Source: Dryococelus australis
Lineage: Eukaryota; Arthropoda; Insecta; Phasmatodea; Phasmatidae
Assembly: GCA_029891345.1 (NCBI GenBank)
Contig: CM057002.1
Coordinates: 16,862,295-16,926,294 of the forward strand
DNA length: 64,000 bases
Direction of reading: 5' to 3'
A model generated the notes under the pieces. That model searched no databases. It was given only the letters and a program-made list of their open reading frames with translations, and was not told the DNA's origin. Both the position numbers and the translations under genes were made by a program. Positions 45,897-57,628 of the stretch are shown one piece after another; position 1 is the stretch's first letter; every line of letters starts with the position of its first letter.

Positions 45897-47238
45897 TTAG
45901 ATACACATTTGAATTAGTGGTAATGGACACATCTTCGAAACAGGCCTAACAAGTTCACCATTGGGAGATCTTAGCGTCACTAATCTGACAATGCCATCTT
46001 CACCAGGATGGGTTTTAATGATTCTGGCAGTTCTCCATTTCAGTGGTGGCAAGTTCGAGTTCTTCACCAGGATGAGCATGTCTTCTTTGACATTAGGAGT
46101 TGCAACATTGCATTTAGTTCCTTGATGAAATGTATGACGATATTCGGTACTCCATCATTTCCAGATGCACTGTTTTAACTTTGTAATTACCATTGATCAA
46201 GACGATTCTCCACAATGTGAGAGAGGTAGTATTCTGGTATTCCAATAAAGGGAGCTCCATTCAAAAAATGCTCTGGAGTGAGAACATCAAATTCTGAGGG
46301 ATCTGTCGAAAGGGGACACAACGATCTGGAGTTCAAAACTGCAGAGATTTCACTAAAGAGTGTTGCTAACTCCTCGAAGTTAAGTATTTGTTCACCAATC
46401 ACTTTTCTCATTTGCAATTTGACTGACTTGACTGCAGCTTCCCACAAACCTCCAAACTGCGGTCTTGCTGGTGGATTGAAGTGCCAAACAATATTAAGGT
46501 CAACTAACTGATCATACAGTGTCTGCCATGCTGGCTCATAGAAAAAAGCTTAATACACTTACTTAAGGTGACTGTTAGCACCAACAAAATTTGTGCCGTG
46601 ATCTGAAAATATGTCGGATGGTGTTCCTCTCACACATACAAATCTTTTCAAGGCTGCTAAAAATGCATCAGTACACAAATATGACACAACTTCCAAATGG
46701 ACTGCCTTGCTCGACATACACACAAACACACAGAGATAACTTTTTGTGACAGCAACCTTGTGCGCATTGGAGGGGCTGTGAACTAAAAGTCAACACCACC
46801 CTTTAGAGAAGGGCGCACTTGCGAAAACCTCACAGCCGGCAGGTTTCCCATGAGTGGGGTAGGGAGTTTGGCTGCCAATTTGAAACACTGCATGCACCTG
46901 TGGATACATTACCGAATTAGTCGTCTCGCACTCAATATCCAAAATTGTCGCTGGATGAGAGATTGCGTAGCCTGTGGTCCAGCATGAAGGTAAGTGGTAT
47001 GATGGTAGTTAATAATGAGCACTGAAAGGTGACATTTTCCTGGAAGTAATAATGGATGTTTCGTTTGGTCTGGCAAGAAAGAATGTTTTAGCCGGCCACC
47101 CATCCTAATGACTCCAACAGGATCTAGGAACTGCTGCAGACTCCGAAGACTACTGGGACACTCATTGCGCTCCAGAATTTTTATTTCCTCAAAAAAAATA
47201 CTGTAGTTGCACAACATGTATTTGTTTTCTGAAGGCAC
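45897..47238 (-). pseudogene. BEL/Pao integrase
   Basis: Frame 47238-46909: a zinc-binding HHCC start with IRMGGRLKHSFLPDQTKHPL and INYHHTTYLHAGPQATQSL, typical of Pao integrases. The core follows in other frames, with SDHGTNF (second catalytic Asp) near 46600 and PPARPQFGGLWEAAVKSVK (46490-46410; catalytic Glu). The C-terminal chromo-like end is LPPLKWRTARIIKTHPGEDG and VRLVTLRSPNGE (46060-45950). Stops and frameshifts throughout: inactive. Confidence 0.88.
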
Positions 47239-47287
47239 TCTTAGCTCTGAGCACCCATGCTGTCAAATGCTTAAGTTTAGATAGTGA

Positions 47288-48016
47288 TTAAAATGTGTCC
47301 AACAAGTCAATTAATTCATTTCTTTTGTCTTGAACTGCAAGAGCCTGATTTTGTACAGACTTGCATTCAGGAAGTTCATTCACATCAAAGGTACTTACCC
47401 GTTGTACGGGCCACTTTGCATCCGAGCCTGCCAGCCAGTCAGGACCATGAAACCACAGTGTGTTACCAACTAAGTGCTCTGGAAAAACACCTCGAGAAGC
47501 TAAATCTACTAGGTTGCAGCTAGATTGGACATAATGCCATAAGTTCGGAGGTATGATAGGCTGAATTTCAGAAACCCTATTTGCTACAAAGGTTTTAAAT
47601 TTATGAGGAGATGATTTTATCCATGACGACAAAGTTGTAGAGTCACACTACATGTGTATAGTAAAGTTGTAGGATTTGTCTTCAAACTGGTTGCTCACAT
47701 ACAGCCACAACCTTGCCAGGAGCACAGCACCACACGACTCAAGCCTAGGGATAGACAATGTTTTCAGCAGAGCAACTTTTGATTTGGCTATTACTAGATG
47801 GGTCGAAATCACTCCACCACTGTCAACAAGCCGCACATAGATCACAGCAGCTAATGGCTTTTCAGAAGCATCACAAAACCCATGGAAATAAAGGTTACTT
47901 GCATCATGTAAACTGATGTATCTTGGGATTCGCACAGCAGCAAGGGAAGATAGTGATGTTTGGAACTGCAACCATTGATGAGCAATTTCTTCAGTGATTG
48001 GCTGATCCCACTCCAA
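47288..48016 (-). pseudogene. BEL/Pao RNase H / Pao domain
   Basis: LYFHGFCDASEKPLAAVIYV holds the RNase H first Asp, and LSIPRLESCGAVLLARLW the Glu. A stop at about 47647 is followed by FVANRVSEIQ and NLVDLASRGVFPEHL (conserved PADxxSRG, here LVDLASRG) and NTLWFHGPDWL. Colinear with Pao-family polyproteins. Confidence 0.88.
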
Positions 48017-48259
48017 TTCTAATGTCTACAGAGTCTGAAGCAAATTCTTAACCCAAGCAAATTCTTAACCCACATAATCACTGGTGACACCCATACACAA
48101 GGGTAAAAGAGGCTCGCAATTGTTGAGAGAAAACCTCGTTTAGTAATGGATAACTGGGGAATGTTGATGTGGTATACAAACTCATCTGTAACTGGACACC
48201 AATGAACACCAAGAACCTTGATAGTTGGGTTCGTCTCTTGATCAAAGCTTCTCAGAACT

Positions 48260-49360
48260 TCACATTTGCTCTGCAGGCATATCTTCTAACACAGTGAGGT
48301 TGTTAGAGGACCACTTTCGCAGCTCAAATCCTCCTCGAGCTGCCACAAGTTCACCCTTCAATTGTATTGCCTCCTCTACAGAGCTGACAACAGTAACTAT
48401 GTCATCGACAAACACATCTCGTAACAATACTTGTGATGTTCGAGGAAACTGATGAGCTTCATCCAGTGCCAACTGCTGCATGGTCTTCAATGCTTGGCAA
48501 GGGGACGATGCTAACCCATAAGTTACTGTTTTTAATTGATAGACATGAAAATGGTCACCTGGAGTAGGATGCCACAAAATGCACTGGTATTTGCGGTCAT
48601 CAGGATGGATTTCAATCTGTCTATACAATTTACAAATGTCTGCAGTAAAGAAAGACCACTGGCATCATTCGAAAGTTAAGGATGATATCACCTATATCCT
48701 TTTGAAGTTTTGATACAGTAAGCAACAATTCATTTAATGAAACACCAGTAGACATCGTTGCAGATCCATCAAAGACTACATGAACTTTGGTAGTAGAACT
48801 AGCTTCTTTTATTACAGCATGATGGGGTATCACATAGGCTATTTTACAACTCTTAACTGAATCAGGCTTCAGTGCACTACTCTCACTGTAAAGCTGCTGA
48901 ACACTCCACATACGTGACATGTGGCCTAAGTCCTCATACACCTTAAGGAACAATCTGTATTCATTTGTCAGTTCTGGTGACTTCTTCAATTTGTTCTCAA
49001 GGCATTCAAATCTGGATGATGCAACTTTTAAGGAATTCCCAACTCTTGCTTGAATGGCAACCGAAGTACATATCTCCCAGCTGCATTACGAGTATGTGTA
49101 GCATGGAAGTGCTCTTCGCATTTCTTGTCCTCTGCAGATATCACACAAACAGATGGTACTTCCTCTACCTCCCAAAATTTTTGTAGCTGCACATCCAGGG
49201 AAGTTGTTCTGATCAAGAATGACGCTGGTGGATTTACACGCGCTTCACAATTAGTCTTGCCAGTCACAACCCAGTCAAACACTGAGTGAAAGGCACTAAG
49301 TTCCCCTGATATTTTAACACCAGGCATTGCTTTACTGACAATGTCTGCTGACAGGAGCAT
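48260..49360 (-). pseudogene. BEL/Pao protease end and reverse transcriptase
   Basis: 49360-49028 has FHSVFDWVVTGKTN, a Pao linker. 48989-48630 has CKIAYVIPHHAVIKEASSTT and VHVVFDGSATMSTGVSLNEL, the BEL RT fingers. 48628-48260 has MYRQIEIHPDDRKYQCILW, with first-aspartate context altered, and LLRDVFVDDIVTVVSS, an intact YVDD-type box reading FVDD. Frames are broken between the three parts. Confidence 0.9.
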
Positions 49361-49617
49361 GTCAACAGGTCCAGGACAAAAAAATGATGGATCGGCTAAA
49401 GTTATAAACCTTTAAGGCACTCAATCGAAAGAGCTGAAATTCTTGAACATGGCATGGGATGAGTGATTTCACTTAAAATTGTGGCCTTAACTGCAAAATG
49501 AGTGTCATGTGAGCACACAGATTTGATGAAGCAATGTGTAGCCCCTTTAGCACCTGGCACAGGAGATTGGCCAACACCAGCAATTTATGCACATTCCCGG
49601 TGACGTTTTAAGCCCAA

Positions 49618-51292
49618 TCATTGCACACAATTTTCCGTTATAAATGTAGTTTGTGATGCACCATCTAACAAAGCTCTTATGACTTGAAACTGTCCACTGC
49701 TGTCTTTCACATGAATCAGAGCAGTTGCTAGCAAAATGGTAGTGTGTTGATTTTGAGTGTCCTTTGACAGATGTAGTGCTTGCAGTTTATCAGCAGAATG
49801 TTCATGTGATGAATTCCTATCTTCTGGAGTCTGGTTATCTAGTGTCTGGCGTAGGAGCTTCTCATGGGTGAAGTGAAGAAGAGAGTGATTTTTCCTTTGA
49901 CACTGCATGCATGAAAATTTCGACAGGCATTTCACAGCACTATGGTTAGGTTTCATACAGTTAAAGCACAGAGATTGCTCCTTCACAAATGAAATTCTAT
50001 CATCAACAGATTTTAACAAAAACTGTTCACATTTATGAAGAAAATGTTTTCTTTACATAACATACAGTATGTTTGTTCCAATGCAACAAACGTAGTGTTG
50101 TGACCACTATTTTGTCTTGAATTAAATTTCACATTCGACATTGAGGGTTTTCTGTATGTTCTACTTACATTACTCGCAGTGGATACACACTGCATGCCAA
50201 CCAACTGTACATGTTCACTTACCACAGCACAATGCTCCAAGAAAATTAAAAGATCCTCACAAGTTGGCAAATCTCGTTCCACTGACATTTCAAAGTCTTG
50301 GTGCAGAGTGTGATCTAATTTTTCAAGAAGAATATTTAATAAAAGGAAAATGGTCAGCTCTCAATGCATTTTAATTCGCTTGAACTACATTAACAAAACG
50401 TGCCAACGAGTCTGCTGATTTACAAGTCACAGATGAGAAATGAAGTATCTTTTGAACATGGATAGTTGCTGTAATGTGTTGGTTCTTGTTTTTTTCAAGC
50501 AATGCCCAAATAACGTCATAATTATCATTGGTATGGGCTGTTCATGGTAAAGTGAGCACTTTTTAAGGCCCTTCTTAAGTTTTCCTTTCATCCTATTTCC
50601 ATCTTCATGCTGCTTTTTAATATAAACATTGCTTTGTGACGAATAAACACAGTGTATACATTTCACCACCCTCAAAATTTAATGCCTGATGCTGCAATAA
50701 GATATATTTATTAGTCATTAAAGCCTTTTGGAAGGGCTTTAAAAAGTGCTCACTTTACCGTGAACAGCCTATAAGTGGCAGGTTACTTACCAGTTCTCTA
50801 GGTTCATCTTTCAAGCAATCTATTAAATAATGCAGCTCTGCATGTTGCTTAGCGATGTATCCTTATGAACAATATATCTTAACAGTTCCGAAAACGAAGC
50901 CCACTCAGCTCTACTGACTGTAAACACCGGCAGAGGAAGTGGTGGCAACATTGCACGTGGAACTGTTGCACGAGAGGTTAAGTCCGCTGCTCTGACTGCA
51001 CACCTATTATGCACTATTCGAAGGTGCCTGAAATATTTCTCAAATGTCATGAAAGCTTCCTTCAGGTCTTCGAGTAGTTCTTTTCTTGGCCTTTGGCGGG
51101 ATCGCGCATAACGCAAAATGGTTCGCAAGAAATTCATCCCTTTTTTCAGACACTTCCTCAAACGCAATCGCAAACTCTTCTAATTTTTTCCGGGTCACTG
51201 ATGGCTTCATCTAGAAGGTTCTTTACTTTGGTTACTTTGTCCATAATATAAACAAAGATTATATGTTGCAAGTCGGTCGTTGATGCCGCCAT
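49618..51292 (-). pseudogene. BEL/Pao gag with zinc knuckles, interrupted by a MITE
   Basis: Start near 51292 (MAASTTDLQHI). Frameshifts occur near 51165 and about 51090. LPPLPLPVFTVSRAEWASFS (about 50960) is the BEL gag landmark (LPxLxLPxFxGxxxEWxxF). The frame is then broken by the 50536-50769 insertion. The last part has two zinc knuckles, CFNCMKPNHSAVKC and CMQCQRKNHSLLHF, the second lacking its final Cys. It is followed by IRALLDGASQTTFIT, the protease active-site segment with DSGSQ changed to DGASQ. Confidence 0.85.
50536..50769. mobile_element. 234-bp MITE inserted in the BEL gag
   Basis: Terminal inverted repeats of about 39 bp with two mismatches: the left end begins GGCTGTTCATGGTAAAGTGA and the right end is the inverse beginning GGCTGTTCACGGTAAAGTGA; the repeat runs on to AAGGCCCTT or AAAGCCCTT. 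Interior AT-rich, non-coding. TAT occurs 1 bp outside the left end and directly at the right end, so a short TA-type duplication is possible. Family not identified. Confidence 0.85.
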
Positions 51293-51406
51293 TTTGAACA
51301 AAACAAACACGTGGTTGTTCACAAAATTGCTATTCCTTCGTTTCATAAAGATAAACACTCATTCCTGGTTGCTAAACTCCTGTATTAGAACAAAAGGAAT
51401 AAAAAA

Positions 51407-51624
51407 TGTTTGTAAACACGATTAATTTCTTGTTTTGACAACTCACAAACTCAGTTTTAGTTGCACACACAGACGAACGAAGTTAACCGCTTGCCATCTT
51501 ATCTCTCACTGCTTTCCATTGTCTCCATTCCCACAATTAATGGTGTCAATAGCTCTGAATACCACCTTCGGTGACCAAAGGCCTAACTCCGGTTTTTTTT
51601 TTAAACATCACTCGAACCTGACCA
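51407..51624 (-). repeat. BEL/Pao 5' LTR (right)
   Basis: Pair of 45517-45776, oriented with TG at 51407 and CA at 51624. Length 218 bp. On the minus strand transcription of the element would start here and run leftward. Confidence 0.9.
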
Positions 51625-52259
51625 TACATTTTTAAAAATAGTTAGTATTTTTTTAATATATTTTAATTTTTAGGGGGTTCAAGAACATTGCAATTTCGCC
51701 ATTAGATTAAAGTCAAGGTCACACACATTAATGTGGCTGATATCCAATGGAATGAGGGAAAAATTAGCAGCTAGCCACCACTAGTTCCCATTCTGGACCC
51801 AGCGTGATTATATCTGCCAATTTCTGATTCACAGTTAATTAGTCCCTTTAAGTTACAGATAAATACAGTTTTAGGTATTGCAATAAACACACTTTATTTG
51901 GAACTGTACTGATATTGATACAGAGCTTTGTCAAACATCAGCTCCAGTAAAAATTGGTCCATGCTCTATGTTGGTGGCAGCAGCGGTTTATAAGGCTAAG
52001 GAATACAGTTTCAACAGCGAATGATGTCTTCCACACGTAGCAAACCTTTCCCATTAGACAGTATATTCTACTTTGTACAGTGCAAACCATTAAAGCCATC
52101 TCATACACAATGTCCCACATATAGGAAACTACTGTGACTGAAAAAAATTAAACAATATTACAATTAACTTAAAGAAATTTATCTGTATAATTCTATGAAT
52201 GACTTGCCTGCTACCCGTCAAGATGGCAGACCACAAACAGTAAGTGGTAGTCTACTTAC
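51625..52259. other. Intron, no gene
   Basis: AT-rich sequence between the BEL LTR and spatacsin exon c. No supported feature. Confidence 0.4.
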
Positions 52260-52424
52260 GCCTTCTTGGAAAACTTCCGGTGGGTGTTTAACTGCTCGGC
52301 TATGAACATATTCGCAGCAAAGCTTGGTCGGCCTTGCTTCAAGTAGTGCAAGAAGCTGAGTGTGTCTTTGTAGCCATACTTGGAGACCAGCCTCAACTCC
52401 GAGAAATGTGGTGGCTCATTTGTC
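52260..52424 (-). CDS. SPG11: Spatacsin (SPG11) exon c
   Basis: 165 bp, entering with 1 nt and leaving with 2 nt. The acceptor is TGTAGCAACAG and the donor GGC|GTAAGT. It encodes EPPHFSELRLVSKYGYKDTL, then SFLHYLKQGRPSFAANMFIA and EQLNTHRKFSKK. Spatacsin has LPHFSSPDLVNKYAIVERL, then YYLHNGRPSFAFGTFLVQEL and IKSKTPKQ. GRPSFA is identical. Confidence 0.92.
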
Positions 52425-52715
52425 CTGTTGCTACAACAGCATAACACAATAACTAGTTATAGTAAAAACCATTGCTCACAAAATTAACAAAGGTTTCTTT
52501 AAGGCTTGTTTTAACTGTTTAGCAGCATAATTACAAAGAAAAGTACATATAACTTATTCATTGTAAAGCTAATAGCTAATAAAACGTTGTAATGTTGAAA
52601 GTAATAGTAATTGATACGTGCGGGAAATATTTATTTTTTCTACATTATGGGGAATTAATGTAATTAATTAAGTGTTTGGAACTTGGTAATAATATCAGTT
52701 TGTATGTATTCATTT

Positions 52716-54455
52716 TGACGTGTGATGTTCTACGGGCACTGAAGTACCTCATGTCCCCAAGTGTTTTCGTGGGTGATAGGGTAGACGTACCTGGGGTGTT
52801 ATCGAGCTTTTAATCCTCGTGCAGAACCAGTGCGTGAACAGTGTACAGCAATGGCCTGGTTGCTTTCTGGCAGAGCATGAAATCTGGTACTGCAAGTAAG
52901 ACTTTACGTTTTGGTGGGACCACTCTCACTGGTATACCTGGGCGACACTTGACCAGCTGAGGCTGCTGAATCTTTTGCAATTCGGGCCGTGGTGCAATGG
53001 GGTTGGCCTCTGACACTGGTATGCTGAGAGGCAGATACTCGGAGGTACTGGTTGACACAGGGGTAGGCCGACTCGTGCTCTTGGGGAGGGGTTTAAGCTC
53101 CCGCTGGTACTTGGAAATAGTCTCAGCCCTTTTTACCTTCTTTCAGATACGACTTCGATGGGAGAAGAGCATGAGGAAAGAACTACTAGTCAGACCTTCT
53201 GGAGGGGCAGCAGGTAACTATGCAGACCTACTTGTGTGCACTTCCACATACCATCTCCGACAACCCAATGCAGTCTCCCTATCTCAGTAGCTGGCAGCAG
53301 GAGTGCAGTGGATACCAAGAGTCAGGTAACACTGGCTGATGGTCCCAATACGTGGGTGAGTTCCGCCTGAGGACCAGTCTCCTCAACTCGGGGAAATACT
53401 CCTTCCGGCACCAGAAGCACAGTGAAAGAGCAAACCCCAAGCTGATAAGGTAACCCCAAGAGGAGTACCTAGCGTCCAAGCTCTACCGTTCTATACACCA
53501 AAGTGCATAGAAAGGGTGCCCGTCGAAGGTGTCGTGTGTTTCTACTGGTGAGTGTTAGCAGTAAGGATAAAATTTCCCGGTCACCTGCGGTCCCTCGGCG
53601 GGCCTGACATCTACGAGAGAGGGGTTCTATGACTATGGGGAATGATATCCTTAAGAGGATAAAAGGTATTCATTCTGGTAAGGAAATAAACAAGATGCTC
53701 ACGCACTATCTCCTATCAGCGAGAGCCTAACGAAAGCTGATCTACGCTTGACAGGTGAAGGCGACCTGTTCCTAAGCAAACAGGGGTAGGTAGATAAGTG
53801 CTATGATGATAACTTAACATTGACTATGCTACAGTGTTGCCCTGAAGGAGCCAGTAGTAGTGTTTAAGTGTGATGACGAATTAAATGATAAAGACTGCAG
53901 AGGACTGGTAGAAAACAGTAGGAGTTTTCAGCACCAGGAGTGCGGTGAAGACGAGGTTTAGAGGAGGTTCTCAAGCACCAAGAGCACGGTGAAGACCAGG
54001 AGAGAAGCTGATGGTTCCTTTGGCACTAGGCAGTGCGGTGAAGGAATCAAACAGACTGGCATTCCAAGGGCCAGGCCCCGGTATTTATAGTCTTCTTGGC
54101 TCGCCCTTGATCAGGTGTGGAGGAGGTATGGGGCTTGATCCTCTCAGCGTGTGATGTCACCGGCCGACTCTGAATCTAGGTGCTGCATGTCTCAGCATCT
54201 TAATTTTAGAGGTGCCATCTGGTGGTGCACTATAGTACTACGTAACCTTTATGCATGGTCTCGGAGACTCGGCCAGTGAACAGTATAATCTCCGGGCGTG
54301 GAGCATGTACCACTTCCCATGGGTAGACAGTACCAAGTTCAGCATCTTGTAAGAGTGTAGGATCAATCAAACTCCGTGGAAATGTAAGGCTGAGTGATGC
54401 GCATTAATGAGTAGAAGTTGATTTAACAATGTTAAAAAAAGACATCAAGCGTCAA
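52716..54455 (-). mobile_element. Complete solo LTR-B (minus), 1740 bp
   Basis: TGACGTGTGATGT at 52716, with the inverse of TGACGCTTGATGTC ending at 54455. Flanked by ATTT on both sides (52712-52715 and 54456-54459), a perfect 4-bp target duplication, and no internal region, so it is a solo LTR. It shares the 19-nt hairpin (53751-53769, fully paired), an AATAAA about 60 bp from it, and hairpins such as GCACCAGGAGTGC. A minus TATA-like TATTTATA lies about 54090. It carries ORF-B instead of ORF-A. Confidence 0.85.
52810..53058 (-). CDS. LTR-B ORF (ORF-B), copy 2 (82 aa)
   Basis: Ends with VRVVPPKRKVLLAVPDFMLC, then QKATRPLLYTVHALVLHED. It shares the PDF[VM] and K-x-x-x-P-x-LyT motif with 11750-12127 and 57957-58307, and the same location in U5, about 90 bp from the LTR end. 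The N-terminus is proline/serine-rich. Unknown function. Confidence 0.4.
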   Translation of the reverse strand: MSTSTSEYLPLSIPVSEANPIAPRPELQKIQQPQLVKCRPGIPVRVVPPKRKVLLAVPDFMLCQKATRPLLYTVHALVLHED

Positions 54456-55357
54456 TTTTACATATTTTTGATTTTTAAAGCTTATAATTTAATTTCAAGT
54501 TGTTTGACAACACATTTTTATTTTACCAGGAAGCTAAGGACACGTAGTTGGCTGTTGTAATATGGTGCAATATACATAGGATGACGAGGGTCATACTGTG
54601 GCGATGTGATGAGATAAACGCCCGTGTTGCAAGGGATGTTTGTGCTATTTTTAGATATGACAGCATCACATGATGCCATAATTGGGCTGTTTTTGGTGGT
54701 TCAATAAAGCTTTCAGGAGATATTTATAGTAGGCATGGCCTCCTCATGCTACAGTGCTCGCAATATTAACCCAGACAGTAATAACCCAGTGAATGAGAGC
54801 CCATTATGAATGCTTTAAGAGAACAGTAAGTGTGAGTCACAATTCTACCTCACACTGGTAGCGCCTACGACCTTTATCTTTATTTTTTTTTCATCATATT
54901 ATGGAATAACCTAAACCTACTAAATTATTTCAACCAGTGTGAGGGATCATTCATTCAGGGTGCCAGGAGACTGTCTATTTTCTCTTCCACCTTTGTAAAT
55001 ATTCTTGCAATGTGTGTCGACCGAAGAATAATAGATACTGCTACTCCTTTGTCGTTGCTGCTTGTGTGTTGTGGAAGTATTTTTTTAAGCAGCTGCTGTA
55101 ATTAAACTGCATATTTTTCTGTGCCGTTGTAGTAACTGAAGAGCAAAGTATAATTAACTCCAGTTGGAACTATATTTACGGCTCGTCTGATTATTTTATT
55201 TTGGCGCCTTTATAAACTTGAGTCTCAGTGATCATCTGACTGAGTTAGGTGAGCTAATGTTCGACTGTGTTACACACGTCCCGTAACATTACAACATCCA
55301 GAGGTTCTAAGATCCCATGTTTAAGGCTGGATAAGCATGGATGAAAGAAGGCTAATA
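54456..55357. other. Intron with a 12-bp inverted repeat
   Basis: CCTCACACTGGT at 54848-54859 and ACCAGTGTGAGG at 54933-54944 form a perfect inverted repeat 73 bp apart. No target duplication was found. Otherwise no feature. Confidence 0.4.
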
Positions 55358-55899
55358 CAGGGCTGCCTGCAGCCCTAAAGCTTAAATCCTGGTTCTTGTG
55401 TATAAAAATCCTGTAAAATCCTGGAATCATTGGGTAACATCCTGTAAAATACTTGGAATTAAAAAAAAGGCAAATTACAGAGAAAAAGTGGTAATGAAGG
55501 ATGTTTACATATTTACTGTAGTTGTTTTGGTTTGAAATGTACAAACCAAGTTAATTCTTTTCTCCACTCACACTTACACTTTTGTTTATACAATGACCGT
55601 ATTGGCGAAAATTTTCATTTCCTCACCATTGTGATATCAATGCCAGACACGAAACAGTCACCAAATTTGGATGGTTTGCGTAAAAAATGGCAATTTGCGG
55701 CAATGGCCTTGGCATGTGATCATACATCCAGGAACAGAAATATGTAGATAACTCTATACCCGCACCAGTGAATAATTAAGCGAAATATTTTGGATACACT
55801 ATTGAAACAATAGTGTATGTCAAAAGAAATAAATAGAATTTTTCTAAGAGTGTTAAAAATCCGTAAAAACTGATAAAATCCGTTAAAATGGCAGGCCTG
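55358..55899. mobile_element. hAT-like non-autonomous DNA transposon (542 bp)
   Basis: The left end is CAGGGCTGCCTGC, and the inverse of the right end is CAGGCCTGCCATT. It is flanked by 8-bp duplications GGCTAATA and GGCTAGTA (one mismatch). An 8-bp duplication and CAGGG-type ends are hAT hallmarks. The interior is AT-rich with repeated ATCCTGTAAAAT motifs near the left end and AAATCCGTTAAAAT near the right. No transposase. Confidence 0.75.
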
Positions 55900-56707
55900 G
55901 GCTAGTATGAAATGAAGCAGACAGCTATGAATGGAGAACAAACTTATCATTCACAGCCTGCTTGAACAATGGATAAAATGAAACAATGTGAAAGTGTAAA
56001 AATTATTACAATAGTAGGGAAAACGTAAGTACTATGAGAAAATCAAAAGAACATTGGCAATGATGACCATACGATCTGCATGCACCAAGCACAGCCTCGG
56101 ATCTGCCAGAAATTAAACTGCAACTGCTTTAGTAGAAACTGGTATGCTAATTTAAATCCCATTGAGACCTTATCTGCAAAGACACGAAAAATCTGCCTTA
56201 TCCACTGATTTCTCTAACTGCATTATGAATTTACACAATGAAAGCAAAGAACAAATACAATTTTTCCCTCGGTAACATAAAGTATTACTTGTTATGTATG
56301 TAAGTAACAAATTAACTATGAAAAGTCATAAGTTTCACATTATTGTCATACAAAGTCCCTTGTTTGTGAAATGATGAGATGATGTTCATGGTATAAAAGG
56401 AAGTAGAGATACAGTAGCTGGTAAAGATCACAGAGGAGACAAGAATGAAGTGGTATGTATAGCGATGTAAAGAAGATGGTTGACAAGAAGGATGTGGAAA
56501 CTAAAGTACAACAAGAAAAAGGCACAGGGAGGGTAAATAAAGATATAAGAGCAATTAGATGAGGGAGTGAGGAGAGGTGAAGACTGGCAAACATTGAGAG
56601 AGGGAGAGTAGTGAGAGAAAGAGAGCAGAAGATGGAAGCCTTTTAACAAGTTGACCCTGCCACAAGTTGGAAACAGCCAAAAATAATGATGATAATGTTC
56701 TTATGAC
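55900..56707. other. Intron, purine-rich, no gene
   Basis: A GA-rich stretch at 56540-56640 creates low-complexity open frames on the minus strand. No supported gene. Confidence 0.4.
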
Positions 56708-57235
56708 CTGGGAGTATGCATGTCTTGCCAGGAGAACAGTCTTGATACATTGAAGGGGCAGAAGGAGCGCAGCAGCTGATACAGGCCGACATCCACGACA
56801 GAAGACGGGTGGATGGTCGTGAGAGCTGCATCGAGGAGAGGCACGCTTCTTGCGGCAGGGACCTTATCCAGCAACACCCCGGAGTACAAGGCCCCTGCAA
56901 CGGTTACCAAGGGGTCTTGCGTCCCACCCAGATAACTGCTCGTAGCCTCCAAGAGCCGTTGGCCCACACCATGGCGGAAATCTTGCCATAGGGCCCACCA
57001 CAAGTCCCTGTCTCCCTCAGTCTCCTCCTCACTCTCCCACAGGCACGAGAATGCCACGTGGTATAGCCTGTGCTTACTGCAGAACCTTGCCAGCAATGCT
57101 TCAAACTCTTCATAGCTGAGGGAGGAGCAAGGCAAGCTCAGCACAGTTCTGATATCCTGCAGTTTCCCACACCTTGCAAGCCGCATCAGGACTGAGCATA
57201 CGTTGTGCTTCTCCATATTGGAGAACACACCCTCC
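56708..57235 (-). CDS. SPG11: Spatacsin (SPG11) exon b
   Basis: 528 bp, the largest exon here, entering with 1 nt and leaving with 2 nt. The acceptor is GTTTGTACAG; the donor is CAG|GTCATA, a weak site, but it is the one that restores phase with exon c. It encodes EGVFSNMEKHNVCSVLMRLA, a leucine-rich helical region including YEEFEALLARFCSKHRLYHV, and FCPFNVSRLFSWQ at the end, matching spatacsin LNPFEVSRLFGWQ. The product is predicted to be alpha-helical repeat protein without membrane segments. Confidence 0.88.
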
Positions 57236-57628
57236 CTGTACAAACAACACAAAAACAAACATGAGAGAAATTTCAAATACAGAAACAAGTTAAAAGGTAT
57301 AAAGGACAACCACATCAAGAACATCCAATTGCAAGCGAATGGCAGGTAGCTACAATATAATATGAACTCAGTTTCATTACAAAATACTGTGTGAAGGCAG
57401 GAAAGTAAACTGATTAAGTATAGTCATGCCATATTCAAAGGTAGGAAAGTAAACAGAACAATTATAATCATGCCATATACAGATTACCTTCTAGCAACAG
57501 ACTAGATTCACAGTCCTCTACAAATTTTAAACAGCATCAGTTGTTTATAGGCTGCTGCAACAGTGAGATTCCACACCTTTTAAAACTGTCCTGCACCTCA
57601 TTCAGTCTTACCCATGTGAAGAATGTAC

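Noticed and set aside
54848..54944. 12-bp inverted repeat CCTCACACTGGT as a MITE
   Set aside because: No target duplication and the arms are short, so chance cannot be excluded.
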